The notes beneath the pieces are model-generated. The model made no database searches. It saw only the letters and a list, made by a program, of their open reading frames with translations, and was not told the DNA's origin. The translations under genes were made by a program, and so were the position numbers. A DNA stretch of 64,000 bases from Fimbriimonadaceae bacterium (GTDB lineage Bacteria; Armatimonadota; Fimbriimonadia; Fimbriimonadales; Fimbriimonadaceae), in the NCBI GenBank assembly GCA_019638775.1, contig JAHBTD010000004.1, forward strand, positions 235,740 through 299,739. The letters are read 5' to 3'. Numbering within the stretch: the first letter of the stretch is position 1; each line of letters starts with the position of its first letter. Positions 51,955-59,888 of this stretch are shown here, piece after piece.

Positions 51955-53138
51955 TCTGCCTCCCCTAAGTGCTTTTCGAGCTCGCCATACAATCTGCCCC
52001 GGCTAAGCCAGTTCGAGAGCATCTGCTCTGTTATTCTACAGTCAAAAATATCTCCTACGTCGACAATCAGCTCAAAAATCTGTTTTGGTTCAATATAATC
52101 TATCGCGTGATATTGTATCGCAAGTCGCTTGCAGATACCCATAAAGTCGATTGCCGATACCAGGTTCGCGCGAACCGCATATTGATAGACTCGCGAAGCA
52201 CGCTCGGCGAACGGTAAATCGGCCTGAATCTTCGCATATTCTTCGTCAAAGCGCTCCTTCCCTAGTTCGGGACCATACCGCGAATACACACGCGACAAGG
52301 GCTCAGTAAAGAAGAACCGATTTACAACAAGCAAAGATCGTGCCGAGCGATTGCTTGCCTCAATCTTTTCATGCCTCTTCTCTTCATCTACAATGCCTTG
52401 GACTATCGTTCTAAGCTCCGCAAGATGATCGATATCAAGAAGATGGCAGCATAGTTGAGAGGGAGAGAAATAGAGATACTTAAAAATAGCTTCCGAAAGA
52501 TTCGCTGTCTGACAAAGCCAGTTCTGGAACTCATTTTCGCTTCGAAAATGTATCGGTGAGAGTATCTTTATTAATTCAGAAGGGTGTCGAGATTCGAAGT
52601 AAAACTGTTGCGCAATATAAAGTGATAATTCGTAAGTTTGCGCAGTAGAATCGCCGCCGGAGTGTAACCAAAGCCTATCGGCAACTTCGAGAATCTGCCC
52701 ATTCAGCGCCTTGTCCAAAAGCTTCGGCAGCGAATCCACGCGAAGAGCGCTGCATTCCACCCGACCATTGATGGACTCCTCGGGAGGCTTCTTCTTCTTG
52801 AAGTGTTTGGAGCAATGGTGGTCGGCAACTGTTTGCACAAATCCCCACCATTCGGCATCAATTTGTGCTTTGATCTTAGTGCGATTGCGCCAGATCTCCT
52901 TCAACACTTCAGGCGTAATATCTTCTGCCTCTCGAACCTGAACCCCTTTGCCTCTAAGCCGCGCATCAACGAACCGACGAAGAATCGGCGCCATTTCGTC
53001 GAAAATCCGCTTTGCAACGACCTCGTCACTTTCTGCGGCGAGCAGGAGATACTTCGCGGAGATCGCCCGGGAGGAGTTGGGCGTCCGGGCTTCAATCGTA
53101 TCGCCGAACAAGTTCTGGTTCATTTGCCGCCGCGTCAT
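51951..53138 (-). CDS. Sigma-region-2-like protein with novel C-terminal domain
   Basis: About 395 residues from ATG 53138 (MTRRQMNQNLF; 53123 is also possible, and a longer frame continues upstream). Residues ~35-115 look like ECF sigma region 2: EVVAKRIFDEMAPILRRFVDARLRGKGVQVREAEDITPEVLKEIWRNR, WWGFVQTVADHHCSKHFKKKK, with the AED-x-TPEV motif. The expected region 4 helix-turn-helix is not visible; instead ~280 residues of helices of unknown type follow. It could be a sigma factor with an atypical promoter-binding part, or a sigma mimic. First gene of the CHAT operon. Confidence 0.7.
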   Translation of the reverse strand: MTRRQMNQNLFGDTIEARTPNSSRAISAKYLLLAAESDEVVAKRIFDEMAPILRRFVDARLRGKGVQVREAEDITPEVLKEIWRNRTKIKAQIDAEWWGFVQTVADHHCSKHFKKKKPPEESINGRVECSALRVDSLPKLLDKALNGQILEVADRLWLHSGGDSTAQTYELSLYIAQQFYFESRHPSELIKILSPIHFRSENEFQNWLCQTANLSEAIFKYLYFSPSQLCCHLLDIDHLAELRTIVQGIVDEEKRHEKIEASNRSARSLLVVNRFFFTEPLSRVYSRYGPELGKERFDEEYAKIQADLPFAERASRVYQYAVRANLVSAIDFMGICKRLAIQYHAIDYIEPKQIFELIVDVGDIFDCRITEQMLSNWLSRGRLYGELEKHLGEAE

Positions 53139-53211
53139 ATAAGCGCAATCAAGTGCCTTCAAAGAAAGAGGATGCCCAAGCAAGGGCGCCCAAGAGTAAC
53201 TCAAATCGGTT

Positions 53212-53228
53212 TACAATTCTTGTGCCAA
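53212..53228 (-). promoter_or_regulatory. Sigma-54-like promoter candidate before the CHAT operon
   Basis: On the minus strand, TTGGCACAAGAATTGTA matches the sigma-54 consensus TTGGCAC-N5-TTGCA except at the final GC (here GT). The spacing between the GG and G(C) elements is correct. It lies 74 bp before the chosen start of the first operon gene. Confidence 0.4.
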
Positions 53229-53335
53229 GGCAAGCGTTTACATATCCTGACACAAACGGCACAGCTTGCCGACGCGCGGAAGTGCGCTGGGGAAAACCTT
53301 TGGTGCAAGCACGGTAGTTGTGCCTACAAGACGGC

Positions 53336-53923
53336 CTACTTTCTGAGGATCATCAAAGCGTGATTCGTCACCCGCTCATACCAATCTTTGGGCAATCGGC
53401 CGTCGGCAGTGTATTTGGCATAAAGCCCGCCGATCATCATGTTAATCACAACGTTGAGCTTCACGTCGTCGCGGAGGTAGCCAGCCGCACGAGCCTGGTC
53501 CAAAACGTCTCGAAATTGTTTACGTTGCGTAGATGTAATCTCATCACGAAACAACTCCAGCAGCTCCGGCGAATCCCATTCCTCGTTCAGAAGCATCCCG
53601 AAGATTGCCGTTCCGTTCGGCTGCTGCAACGCCCGCTGACTCGCTGACATGAGATTCATCAAATCTTGCTCCCAATTGCCAGTGAGGCGAACCTCCTCGA
53701 TCGTCTCCAACTGAATCAGAGCCGCTTTCGCGATCTCCTCTTTGGACTTGAAGCGACGATAAAGCGCTGGCTTGGTCACTCCGGCCTCGGAGGCCAATCT
53801 TGTCATTGACAAGCCGCGGTAACCATACTTCCCCAGGTGGTCGATCGCCGTGGACATAATAGCGTCGTCCATCGTGGAGTTTCGCGGCCTGCCCTTGTGA
53901 AAACTGTTGTTTGCGTCCGACAT
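53336..53923 (-). CDS. TetR-family transcriptional regulator
   Basis: 195 residues. The N-terminal helix-turn-helix is at ~25-70: STAIDHLGKYGYRGLSMTRLASEAGVTKPALYRRFKSKEEI, typical of TetR proteins. The C-terminal ligand-binding part (SQRALQQPNGTAIFGMLLNEEWDSPELLELFRDEITSTQRKQFRDVL) resembles TetR_C families. It is divergent from the PDZ-hydrolase gene, with a palindrome in between, so local autoregulation is likely. Ligand unknown. Confidence 0.92.
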   Translation of the reverse strand: MSDANNSFHKGRPRNSTMDDAIMSTAIDHLGKYGYRGLSMTRLASEAGVTKPALYRRFKSKEEIAKAALIQLETIEEVRLTGNWEQDLMNLMSASQRALQQPNGTAIFGMLLNEEWDSPELLELFRDEITSTQRKQFRDVLDQARAAGYLRDDVKLNVVINMMIGGLYAKYTADGRLPKDWYERVTNHALMILRK

Positions 53924-53957
53924 CTACACCCCCTCAGTTATTCGTTACGACTCGGAT

Positions 53958-53968
53958 ATGTATTACAT
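53958..53968. promoter_or_regulatory. Candidate TetR operator palindrome
   Basis: ATGTATTACAT, an 11-bp palindrome with one central base, located 35 bp upstream of the TetR start and within the divergent region. TetR operators often look like this. Confidence 0.35.
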
Positions 53969-54115
53969 GACGTTTTGGCTGGCATCTGCGTTTCGTCGTG
54001 GATAGGCGAGAGACTCCACAAGAGCGCAGCGAGTGCACATCGGGCATAAACTGGAACCAATGAGCCGTGTTTAGAGTAAGACGGAATGCCATAACCTTAT
54101 GGAGTCGAACCGCTT

Positions 54116-55453
54116 ATGAATCGAAGCCTCGCTATCTTCTGCCTCATCGTTGTGACCTCGTCCTTCTCGTTCGGACACGAGAGTCAACCCGCCGATCCCT
54201 TACCTCGAAAACCACTTTTTGGCGCACCGCTTAGCCCTGCTCCCACCCCAGGGGAAGGAGTCGTTCTTGGAGCGCCAATACCCGAGAGTTCCGCTCAAGT
54301 GGCAGGGCTCCAGGCGGGGGATGTGATTACAGAGTTTGCCGGTAAGAAAGTTGCTTCGGCTGCCCAGGTTGTAGAGGAGATCGGCAAGCGAAAAGCGGGA
54401 GATTCCGTAAAGATCACCTACCTGCGCAATGGCAAAACCGACACGATGACTTTGACCTTGCGAGAGCGCCCTCGCGTCAAAGGAACCAACTTTGAGATGC
54501 TCTATCACAGCGTTGTCAGCAATGGCAAGCATATGCGAACCCTTATAACCAAGCCAAACAAGCCCGGCAAGCATCCGGTCCTTTTCATCATTGGAGGACT
54601 GGGCAACTACTCGATGGATACCGCGTGGGGCACGGGCCCCTACAAAGACTTCCTCACCGACTTTGCCGCCCGAGACTGGGTTACTGTTCGAGTGGATAAA
54701 CCCGGGCAAGGTGACAGCGAAGGCGGGCCAACCGCAGATACCGACTATAACACCGAATTGGACATCTATCGACAAGCTCTCAAGGCGACAAAGGAGTACG
54801 ACTTTGTCGACAAGGATCGGGTTTACATTTTTGGGCACAGCATGGGCGGCTCGTTTGGTCCTCAGGTAGCAGCGGAGATTCCAGTAAAGGGGCTCGCAAT
54901 CTACGGCAGCGTGTATAAAACGTGGCTTGAATACTGGCTTGAAAACGTGCGCCGACAAAACACGCTCGCGGGCATGAACGATGTCGATAACGACAACGCC
55001 ATGAAGAGTCTGGCATTAGCCGATTCCTTGATTCTTCTCGCCGACTGGTCACCCGCCCAAGTGAAGGAGAAGTTCCCGTCAACAACTGCCTACGTTGACG
55101 GCACCTATCCTGACGGCAAGTCATTCAGCGCACGACCACTGGCTTTTTGGAGACAGATTGCGCAAACGAACTTCCCCGATTATTGGAAAAAGATTGACGC
55201 CCATGTTCTCATGATGTGGGGCGAGAACGAGTTCATTTCAACCAGAGAAGATCATGAAATGGCGGCAAACGGCATCAACCAAAGATCGCCGGGCAAGGGC
55301 ACATTCATCCTCGTCAAGAACTCCGATCACGGGTTCTTCCAAACCTCCTCAACCAAAGACAGCTTTGCTAAATGGGGAAGACCAGGCAATGTGTTCAACC
55401 CAGAGGGACTGAACCACCTGAAGAGCTGGATCGAAGCTTGCGAGAAGAAGTAA
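54116..55453 (+). CDS. Exported PDZ / alpha-beta hydrolase fusion
   Basis: 445 residues. The signal peptide (AIFCLIVVTSSFSFGHE) is followed by a PDZ domain at ~50-125 (GVVLGAPIPESSAQVAGLQAGDVITEFAGKKV, then GDSVKITYLRNGKTDTMTL). An alpha/beta hydrolase fold starts at ~145 (HPVLFIIGGLGNYSMD). The nucleophile is Ser in IFGHSMGGSFGPQ, with acid Glu in LMMWGENEFIS and His in VKNSDHGFF. PDZ domains usually bind protein C-termini, so the hydrolase may act on peptides or on an ester substrate guided by a PDZ partner. Substrate unknown. Confidence 0.85.
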   Translation: MNRSLAIFCLIVVTSSFSFGHESQPADPLPRKPLFGAPLSPAPTPGEGVVLGAPIPESSAQVAGLQAGDVITEFAGKKVASAAQVVEEIGKRKAGDSVKITYLRNGKTDTMTLTLRERPRVKGTNFEMLYHSVVSNGKHMRTLITKPNKPGKHPVLFIIGGLGNYSMDTAWGTGPYKDFLTDFAARDWVTVRVDKPGQGDSEGGPTADTDYNTELDIYRQALKATKEYDFVDKDRVYIFGHSMGGSFGPQVAAEIPVKGLAIYGSVYKTWLEYWLENVRRQNTLAGMNDVDNDNAMKSLALADSLILLADWSPAQVKEKFPSTTAYVDGTYPDGKSFSARPLAFWRQIAQTNFPDYWKKIDAHVLMMWGENEFISTREDHEMAANGINQRSPGKGTFILVKNSDHGFFQTSSTKDSFAKWGRPGNVFNPEGLNHLKSWIEACEKK

Positions 55454-55468
55454 CCGTGAGGGCTGGAG

Positions 55469-55516
55469 AGCCCTAAGGTCTATTCACGATTAGGTCGTTG
55501 AATGAACCTTAGGGCT
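55469..55516. terminator. Bidirectional terminator hairpin
   Basis: A perfect 11-bp stem AGCCCTAAGGT/ACCTTAGGGCT (55469-55479, 55506-55516) between convergent genes, overlapping the ferredoxin stop. Confidence 0.65.
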
Positions 55517-55730
55517 CGTTCTTTCGCCAGGTCAGAGCGCCCGATGGACACTTCTCAACCTGCGCGATGATCTCATCCGTCGCCGCCGCGAGTGGGTCGA
55601 TCCAAGGGCGACTCTTGGGATCGAACACCGCCGGTAAGCCCCGCACACAGTTCCCCGAATGGATGCACAGTTTCGGCTGCCAAATGATCGTCACTTCGCC
55701 ATTGGAATACTCAACTGTCTCGACACTCAT
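55509..55730 (-). CDS. Small Fe-S ferredoxin-like protein (Fer4_19/YjdI-like)
   Basis: 73 residues matching the Fer4_19 pattern: IIWQPKLCIHSGNCVRGLPAVFDPKSRPWIDP, then IIAQVEKCPSGALTW. Three Cys in C-x5-C and CPSGAL positions fit a small iron-sulphur protein of the YjdI type. Electron-transfer role inferred. It lies 50 bp downstream of RbsC on the same strand. Confidence 0.85.
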   Translation of the reverse strand: MSVETVEYSNGEVTIIWQPKLCIHSGNCVRGLPAVFDPKSRPWIDPLAAATDEIIAQVEKCPSGALTWRKNEP

Positions 55731-55780
55731 GTATACAGCGTATACCAGAGCCGCTCAAGATTCGCTCACAAATATCAAGA

Positions 55781-56767
55781 TTACGCAGCTTTCAACGCGC
55801 GCGCATGACGCATCCGGTCCAGCGCGACAGCAACAACGATAATCGCACCTGTGATAATCTCCTGAACGTAGTTGTCCCAGCCCATCATCGAACATCCCGA
55901 CCGAATCGTCGCCATAATCAGCGCGCCGATCAAACTGCCCCAAATTGTGCCTTCGCCACCGCTAAGGCTTGCTCCACCGATGACGACCGCAGCAATCGCT
56001 TCAAGCTCAAGACCCGCCCCAACCGTAGGGTCGCCCACCGTCAGTCGTGAAAAGAGCATCAAACCCGCAAAGCCCGTGAACATCCCACCGAGGGTAAACA
56101 CCCAGGCTCGCACTCGACTTGGATTGATCCCACTTAATCGCGCAGCTTCTTCATTTGAACCTACGGCAACCACGTTTCTGCCGAATACCGTTCGCTCAAG
56201 AATGATGGTCGCGATCACGGCCGCCGCAATAAGCATCCAAACGCCATAGGGAACCAGCATCCACTTTTGGCTCGGCTTCAGCTGTTGTGTCAGGCTCCCA
56301 ATCCACGTCAGTGGGGCGTCAATCTTCTGATTGCCCGCCAGCCATTTGGCAAAGCCACGGATCATCAAGAAACTGCCCAAGGTGACAATGAATGGGCTCA
56401 ACTTCAACCGTGTAACGATCTGTCCGTTGAAGAAGCCCCACGCGGCGCCCGCCCCAATTCCTGCAACTCCGGCAAGCAAGACAGGCATGCCCATTCGATC
56501 TAGGAAGTACGCAATCGCAACCGTAACGAAGGCCACCATCGAACCAACGGACAAGTCAATTGCCGCGCTAATGATGATAAACGTCATCCCGATCGCGGCG
56601 AAGCCAACAACCGTGGACTGCCGCAAAATGGTTTCGAAGTTACCGAGCGTTAAGAATCGCCCGTTCTCGACGAGAAAACCAAACAGGACGAAGACAATGA
56701 CCCAAGTGAGTGCGAGGAAGAGAATTCCTCGCACTCGCGGGTTAGAGGGTAGGAAGCGAGTTGCCAT
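55781..56767 (-). CDS. Ribose/sugar ABC transporter permease (RbsC-like)
   Basis: 328 residues with about nine hydrophobic segments. RbsC family features: ILRQSTVVGFAAIGMTFIIISAAIDLSVGSMVAF, GAAWGFFNGQIVTRLKLSPFIVTLGSFLMIRGFAKWLA, and the cytoplasmic EAARLSGINPSRVRAWVF loop that contacts the ATPase. ELEAIAAVVIGGASLSGGEGTIWGSLIGALI is also conserved. It follows the binding-protein gene by one base. No RbsA ATPase is present next to it in the window. Confidence 0.9.
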   Translation of the reverse strand: MATRFLPSNPRVRGILFLALTWVIVFVLFGFLVENGRFLTLGNFETILRQSTVVGFAAIGMTFIIISAAIDLSVGSMVAFVTVAIAYFLDRMGMPVLLAGVAGIGAGAAWGFFNGQIVTRLKLSPFIVTLGSFLMIRGFAKWLAGNQKIDAPLTWIGSLTQQLKPSQKWMLVPYGVWMLIAAAVIATIILERTVFGRNVVAVGSNEEAARLSGINPSRVRAWVFTLGGMFTGFAGLMLFSRLTVGDPTVGAGLELEAIAAVVIGGASLSGGEGTIWGSLIGALIMATIRSGCSMMGWDNYVQEIITGAIIVVAVALDRMRHARALKAA

Positions 56768-56768
56768 C

Positions 56769-57791
56769 CTACTTGGGCGGAGCGATCAGCTTCGCCACTT
56801 CTGGATCGTTCATGTTCGCTTTGGAAACAAACGTTGCACCGGTGTCGATCCGCTTCTCAACCTTCTCACCTTTCAAGTGAGCGACCATTGTCTTTACCGT
56901 TTCGTAACCCATCTTGAACGGATTTTGAACAACTAAGCCATCGATCTCTCCGGCAGAAAGACCTTCGACAAGCTTGGTTGAAGAGTCAAAGCCAACGAAC
57001 TTTACTTTGCCAGCAAGACCGTTCGATTTCAATGCAAGCAGCATCCCAAAGGCGCTCGATTCGTTCGGGCAAAAAACGCCGTCAAACTTTGGTGTGCCAT
57101 CGGCATTCTTGAATTGGGTGATGAGCTTTTCGCTCATTTCTTGAGCCGTCGCGCTTGTTGCACCGGCAAACTGGTTGTCGCTGATGATCTCGATGTTCGG
57201 CTGTGCCTTGAGAGCCATGAGAGCGCCATCTTCACGCTCCATCGTGCTCGCAGAGCCTAACTGATAGCGCAAAACGATTACCTTTTTCGGCCCATCCGTT
57301 CCGAGAAGTTTGCCGAGTTCAGACCCCCCGATCATCCCCGCGGCGTGGTTGTCGGTTGCGACAAAGCTGACGGTCTCAACATCCTTCAGCCCCGAGTCAA
57401 AGATCGCCACTGGGATTCCCGCAGCTTGCGCAGCCAATACCGAGGCTCGCAGAGCGCTGTCGTCAAGTGGGGCCAAAAGAATCGCCTTCACCTGTTTCGT
57501 CGTAAAGTCCTCAACGACCTTAATCTGTTCGTCGCGGTCGTCCTCCTTCAAAGGCCCTTTCCAAATCAGATCGACGTTCATTTCGCTCGCCGCCTGATCA
57601 GCTCCAGCGTGAACCGATTTCCAAAACTCGTGGGTGGTTCCCTTGGGGATCATCGCGATCTGGATCTTCTCGCCAGAACCCGATGATGCTGTGCCAGACG
57701 AATCGGCGGGCTTATCGCCACCCGAACATCCAGCTAAGGCCAAAGCGGCTGCGGCCGCGAGAATCCAAATATTGCGCTTCATGCTTGACAT
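56769..57791 (-). CDS. Sugar-binding lipoprotein (RbsB-like)
   Basis: About 340 residues from the ATG at 57791, chosen because GGGAG precedes it and a lipoprotein signal follows (NIWILAAAAALALAGCSGGDK, lipobox LAGC). The mature part is a type I periplasmic binding protein of the ribose/galactose family: IQIAMIPKGTTHEFWKSVHAGADQAASEMNVDLIWKGP, IPVAIFDSGLKDVETVSFVATDNHAAGMIGG. The sugar is unknown. It overlaps closely with RbsC and is divergent from the GH27 enzyme. Confidence 0.9.
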   Translation of the reverse strand: MSSMKRNIWILAAAAALALAGCSGGDKPADSSGTASSGSGEKIQIAMIPKGTTHEFWKSVHAGADQAASEMNVDLIWKGPLKEDDRDEQIKVVEDFTTKQVKAILLAPLDDSALRASVLAAQAAGIPVAIFDSGLKDVETVSFVATDNHAAGMIGGSELGKLLGTDGPKKVIVLRYQLGSASTMEREDGALMALKAQPNIEIISDNQFAGATSATAQEMSEKLITQFKNADGTPKFDGVFCPNESSAFGMLLALKSNGLAGKVKFVGFDSSTKLVEGLSAGEIDGLVVQNPFKMGYETVKTMVAHLKGEKVEKRIDTGATFVSKANMNDPEVAKLIAPPK

Positions 57792-57911
57792 GCTTCGTGC
57801 TCCCAATTTGCGTTTCTGCAAATTCAATCGTGCCACAAAGAGCCCGGAAAGCGCAAAGGCTTTCAAAAAACTCCCGTGACGCCTTTCCGTCGGCGCCTTT
57901 GCCTGGGCAAA

Positions 57912-59888
57912 ATGATACCGATGCTTACCTTCATTGCGCTCGCTACATTTGCACAAGCTTCAAAGATTTATGCAATCGAGTCCCTCGACCTCAAAGCTAT
58001 GAGGCAAGATTGGGGCACTCCGCAGGTCAATCGCTCCGTTGACAAGAACCCCTTGCGTATCGCTGGCAAGACCTATGCGCGAGGAATCGGAACCCACGCG
58101 ACCAGCGTGCTCTATCTCAAGTTGGACGGAAAAGGAACGCGCTTCCAGGCAATGGTCGGGGTGGACGACGAATCGGCCAACCAACCTGCGACCGTTGAGT
58201 TTCGGATTTATGGGGACGAGAAGCCGCTATGGCGAAGCGGAGTCATGAAACCGGGGAACGCGGCAAAGCCCGTCGATCTGGACTTGAAGGGCATCAAAAT
58301 GCTCATCCTGTTTGTCGGTGACGGTGGAGATGGCATCAATTACGATCACGCAGATTGGGTAGACGCTTCCATCACGATGAGCTCTGGCGCGCCGATACCG
58401 ATCGCCGCGCCTGAAGAAAAGGCCGTCATTCTCACCCCGCCCCCACCCAAAGAGCCAAGGCTTACCGGTGCAAAGGTCTTTGGATCAAAGCCCGGCAATC
58501 CTTTCCTCTTTACCGTCACGGCAACGGGAGAGAAACCGGTTCGATTTAGCGCGCAGGGCTTACCCAGGGGCCTCAGCCTCGATGGTACGACCGGACGCAT
58601 CACCGGCACAACTCCCGTCGCTGGGACCTACAAAGTCAACGTCACCGCAACGAATAAGCACGGCAAGGCCACCCGGGAATTGAGGATTGTCGCTGGCAAT
58701 ACTATCGCCCTCACCCCACCGCTGGGTTGGAACAGCTGGAACTGTTGGGGCGGCGCTGTTTCACAAGACAAGGTCCTTCGCAGCGCTAAGGGCATGGCAC
58801 AGCACCTCAAAGACCACGGCTGGACCTACGTCAACATCGACGACGGCTGGCAGGGCCTGCGCGGAGGTAAATACAACGCGATCATGCCTAACATGAAGTT
58901 CCCCGATATGGGCGGGCTCGCAACCCAGATACACGACATGGGGCTCAAAATCGGGATCTACTCCACACCTTGGAGGGGCAGCTACCTTGGGCATATCGGG
59001 GGCTCGGCAGACAATCCCGAAGGAACTTACGAATGGACCAAAACCGAAGCCGACGAGAACTACAAGATCAAAACGAACCCGGGACGACACTTTACATTCG
59101 GCAAATATAGCTTCATCGACAAGGATGTCCAGCAGTGGGTGGATTGGGAGATTGACTACCTAAAGTACGATTGGGGTCCCTGGAAGGTCGAGGACGTCGA
59201 GGCGATGAGCAAGCTCCTGCGCGAGTCGAAGCGTGATTTCGTCTACAGCCTCTCAAACAGCGCCCCCTTCCCTCTCGCTCACGAGTGGGCAGCTCGCTCA
59301 CACGCTTGGCGCACGACAGGCGACATCTATGATGCGTGGGGCAGCGTGGCTTCCATCCTCGACACTCAAGACAGGTGGAATAAGTTTGCTGGTCCGGGAC
59401 ACTGGAACGACCCCGATATGCTCGTCGTTGGCATGGTCGGCTGGGGCCCAAATCTGCACCCCACCCGGCTCACTCCGAACGAGCAGTACGCCCACATCTC
59501 CATGTGGTGCCTCCTCGCCGCCCCGCTCCTGTTGGGCTGCGACTTGGAGAATCTTGATCCATTCACGCTCAACCTCCTCACCAACGACGAAGTCCTCGCC
59601 GTCAATCAGGACCCCCTCGGCAAGCAAGGCAAGTTGATCTGGAAGGCAGAGGAGCAAGAGATTTGGGCCAAACCGCTTGAAGACGGTACAACCGCCGTCG
59701 GTCTTTATAACAAAGGGGAGTTTCCCGCAAAGATCACGGTCAATTGGGATCAAATAGGGCTCAATGGAAGCGCCGTCGTTCGCGATTTGTGGCGTCAGCG
59801 TTCACTCGGCTTCCACAAAGACAGCTTTAGTGCGACAGTGCCCCGACACTCCGTGACATTGGTCAAGATCGGAGCTGCGAAATCGTGA
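57912..59888 (+). CDS. Secreted GH27 alpha-galactosidase with NPCBM domain
   Basis: About 658 residues from ATG 57912 (GGGCAAA upstream, signal peptide IPMLTFIALATFAQASKIYA). An N-terminal NPCBM (CBM51-like) domain at ~25-155 (RIAGKTYARGIGTHATSVLYLKL) is followed by a putative Ig-like He_PIG domain (~185-260, GLPRGLSLDGTTGRITGTTPVAGTY). The GH27 domain begins at ~268 (LGWNSWNCWGG), with nucleophile Asp420 in DYLKYDWG and acid/base Asp471 in AWRTTGDI. It removes terminal alpha-galactose from oligo- or polysaccharides outside the cell. The stop overlaps the GH31 start. Confidence 0.93.
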   Translation: MIPMLTFIALATFAQASKIYAIESLDLKAMRQDWGTPQVNRSVDKNPLRIAGKTYARGIGTHATSVLYLKLDGKGTRFQAMVGVDDESANQPATVEFRIYGDEKPLWRSGVMKPGNAAKPVDLDLKGIKMLILFVGDGGDGINYDHADWVDASITMSSGAPIPIAAPEEKAVILTPPPPKEPRLTGAKVFGSKPGNPFLFTVTATGEKPVRFSAQGLPRGLSLDGTTGRITGTTPVAGTYKVNVTATNKHGKATRELRIVAGNTIALTPPLGWNSWNCWGGAVSQDKVLRSAKGMAQHLKDHGWTYVNIDDGWQGLRGGKYNAIMPNMKFPDMGGLATQIHDMGLKIGIYSTPWRGSYLGHIGGSADNPEGTYEWTKTEADENYKIKTNPGRHFTFGKYSFIDKDVQQWVDWEIDYLKYDWGPWKVEDVEAMSKLLRESKRDFVYSLSNSAPFPLAHEWAARSHAWRTTGDIYDAWGSVASILDTQDRWNKFAGPGHWNDPDMLVVGMVGWGPNLHPTRLTPNEQYAHISMWCLLAAPLLLGCDLENLDPFTLNLLTNDEVLAVNQDPLGKQGKLIWKAEEQEIWAKPLEDGTTAVGLYNKGEFPAKITVNWDQIGLNGSAVVRDLWRQRSLGFHKDSFSATVPRHSVTLVKIGAAKS

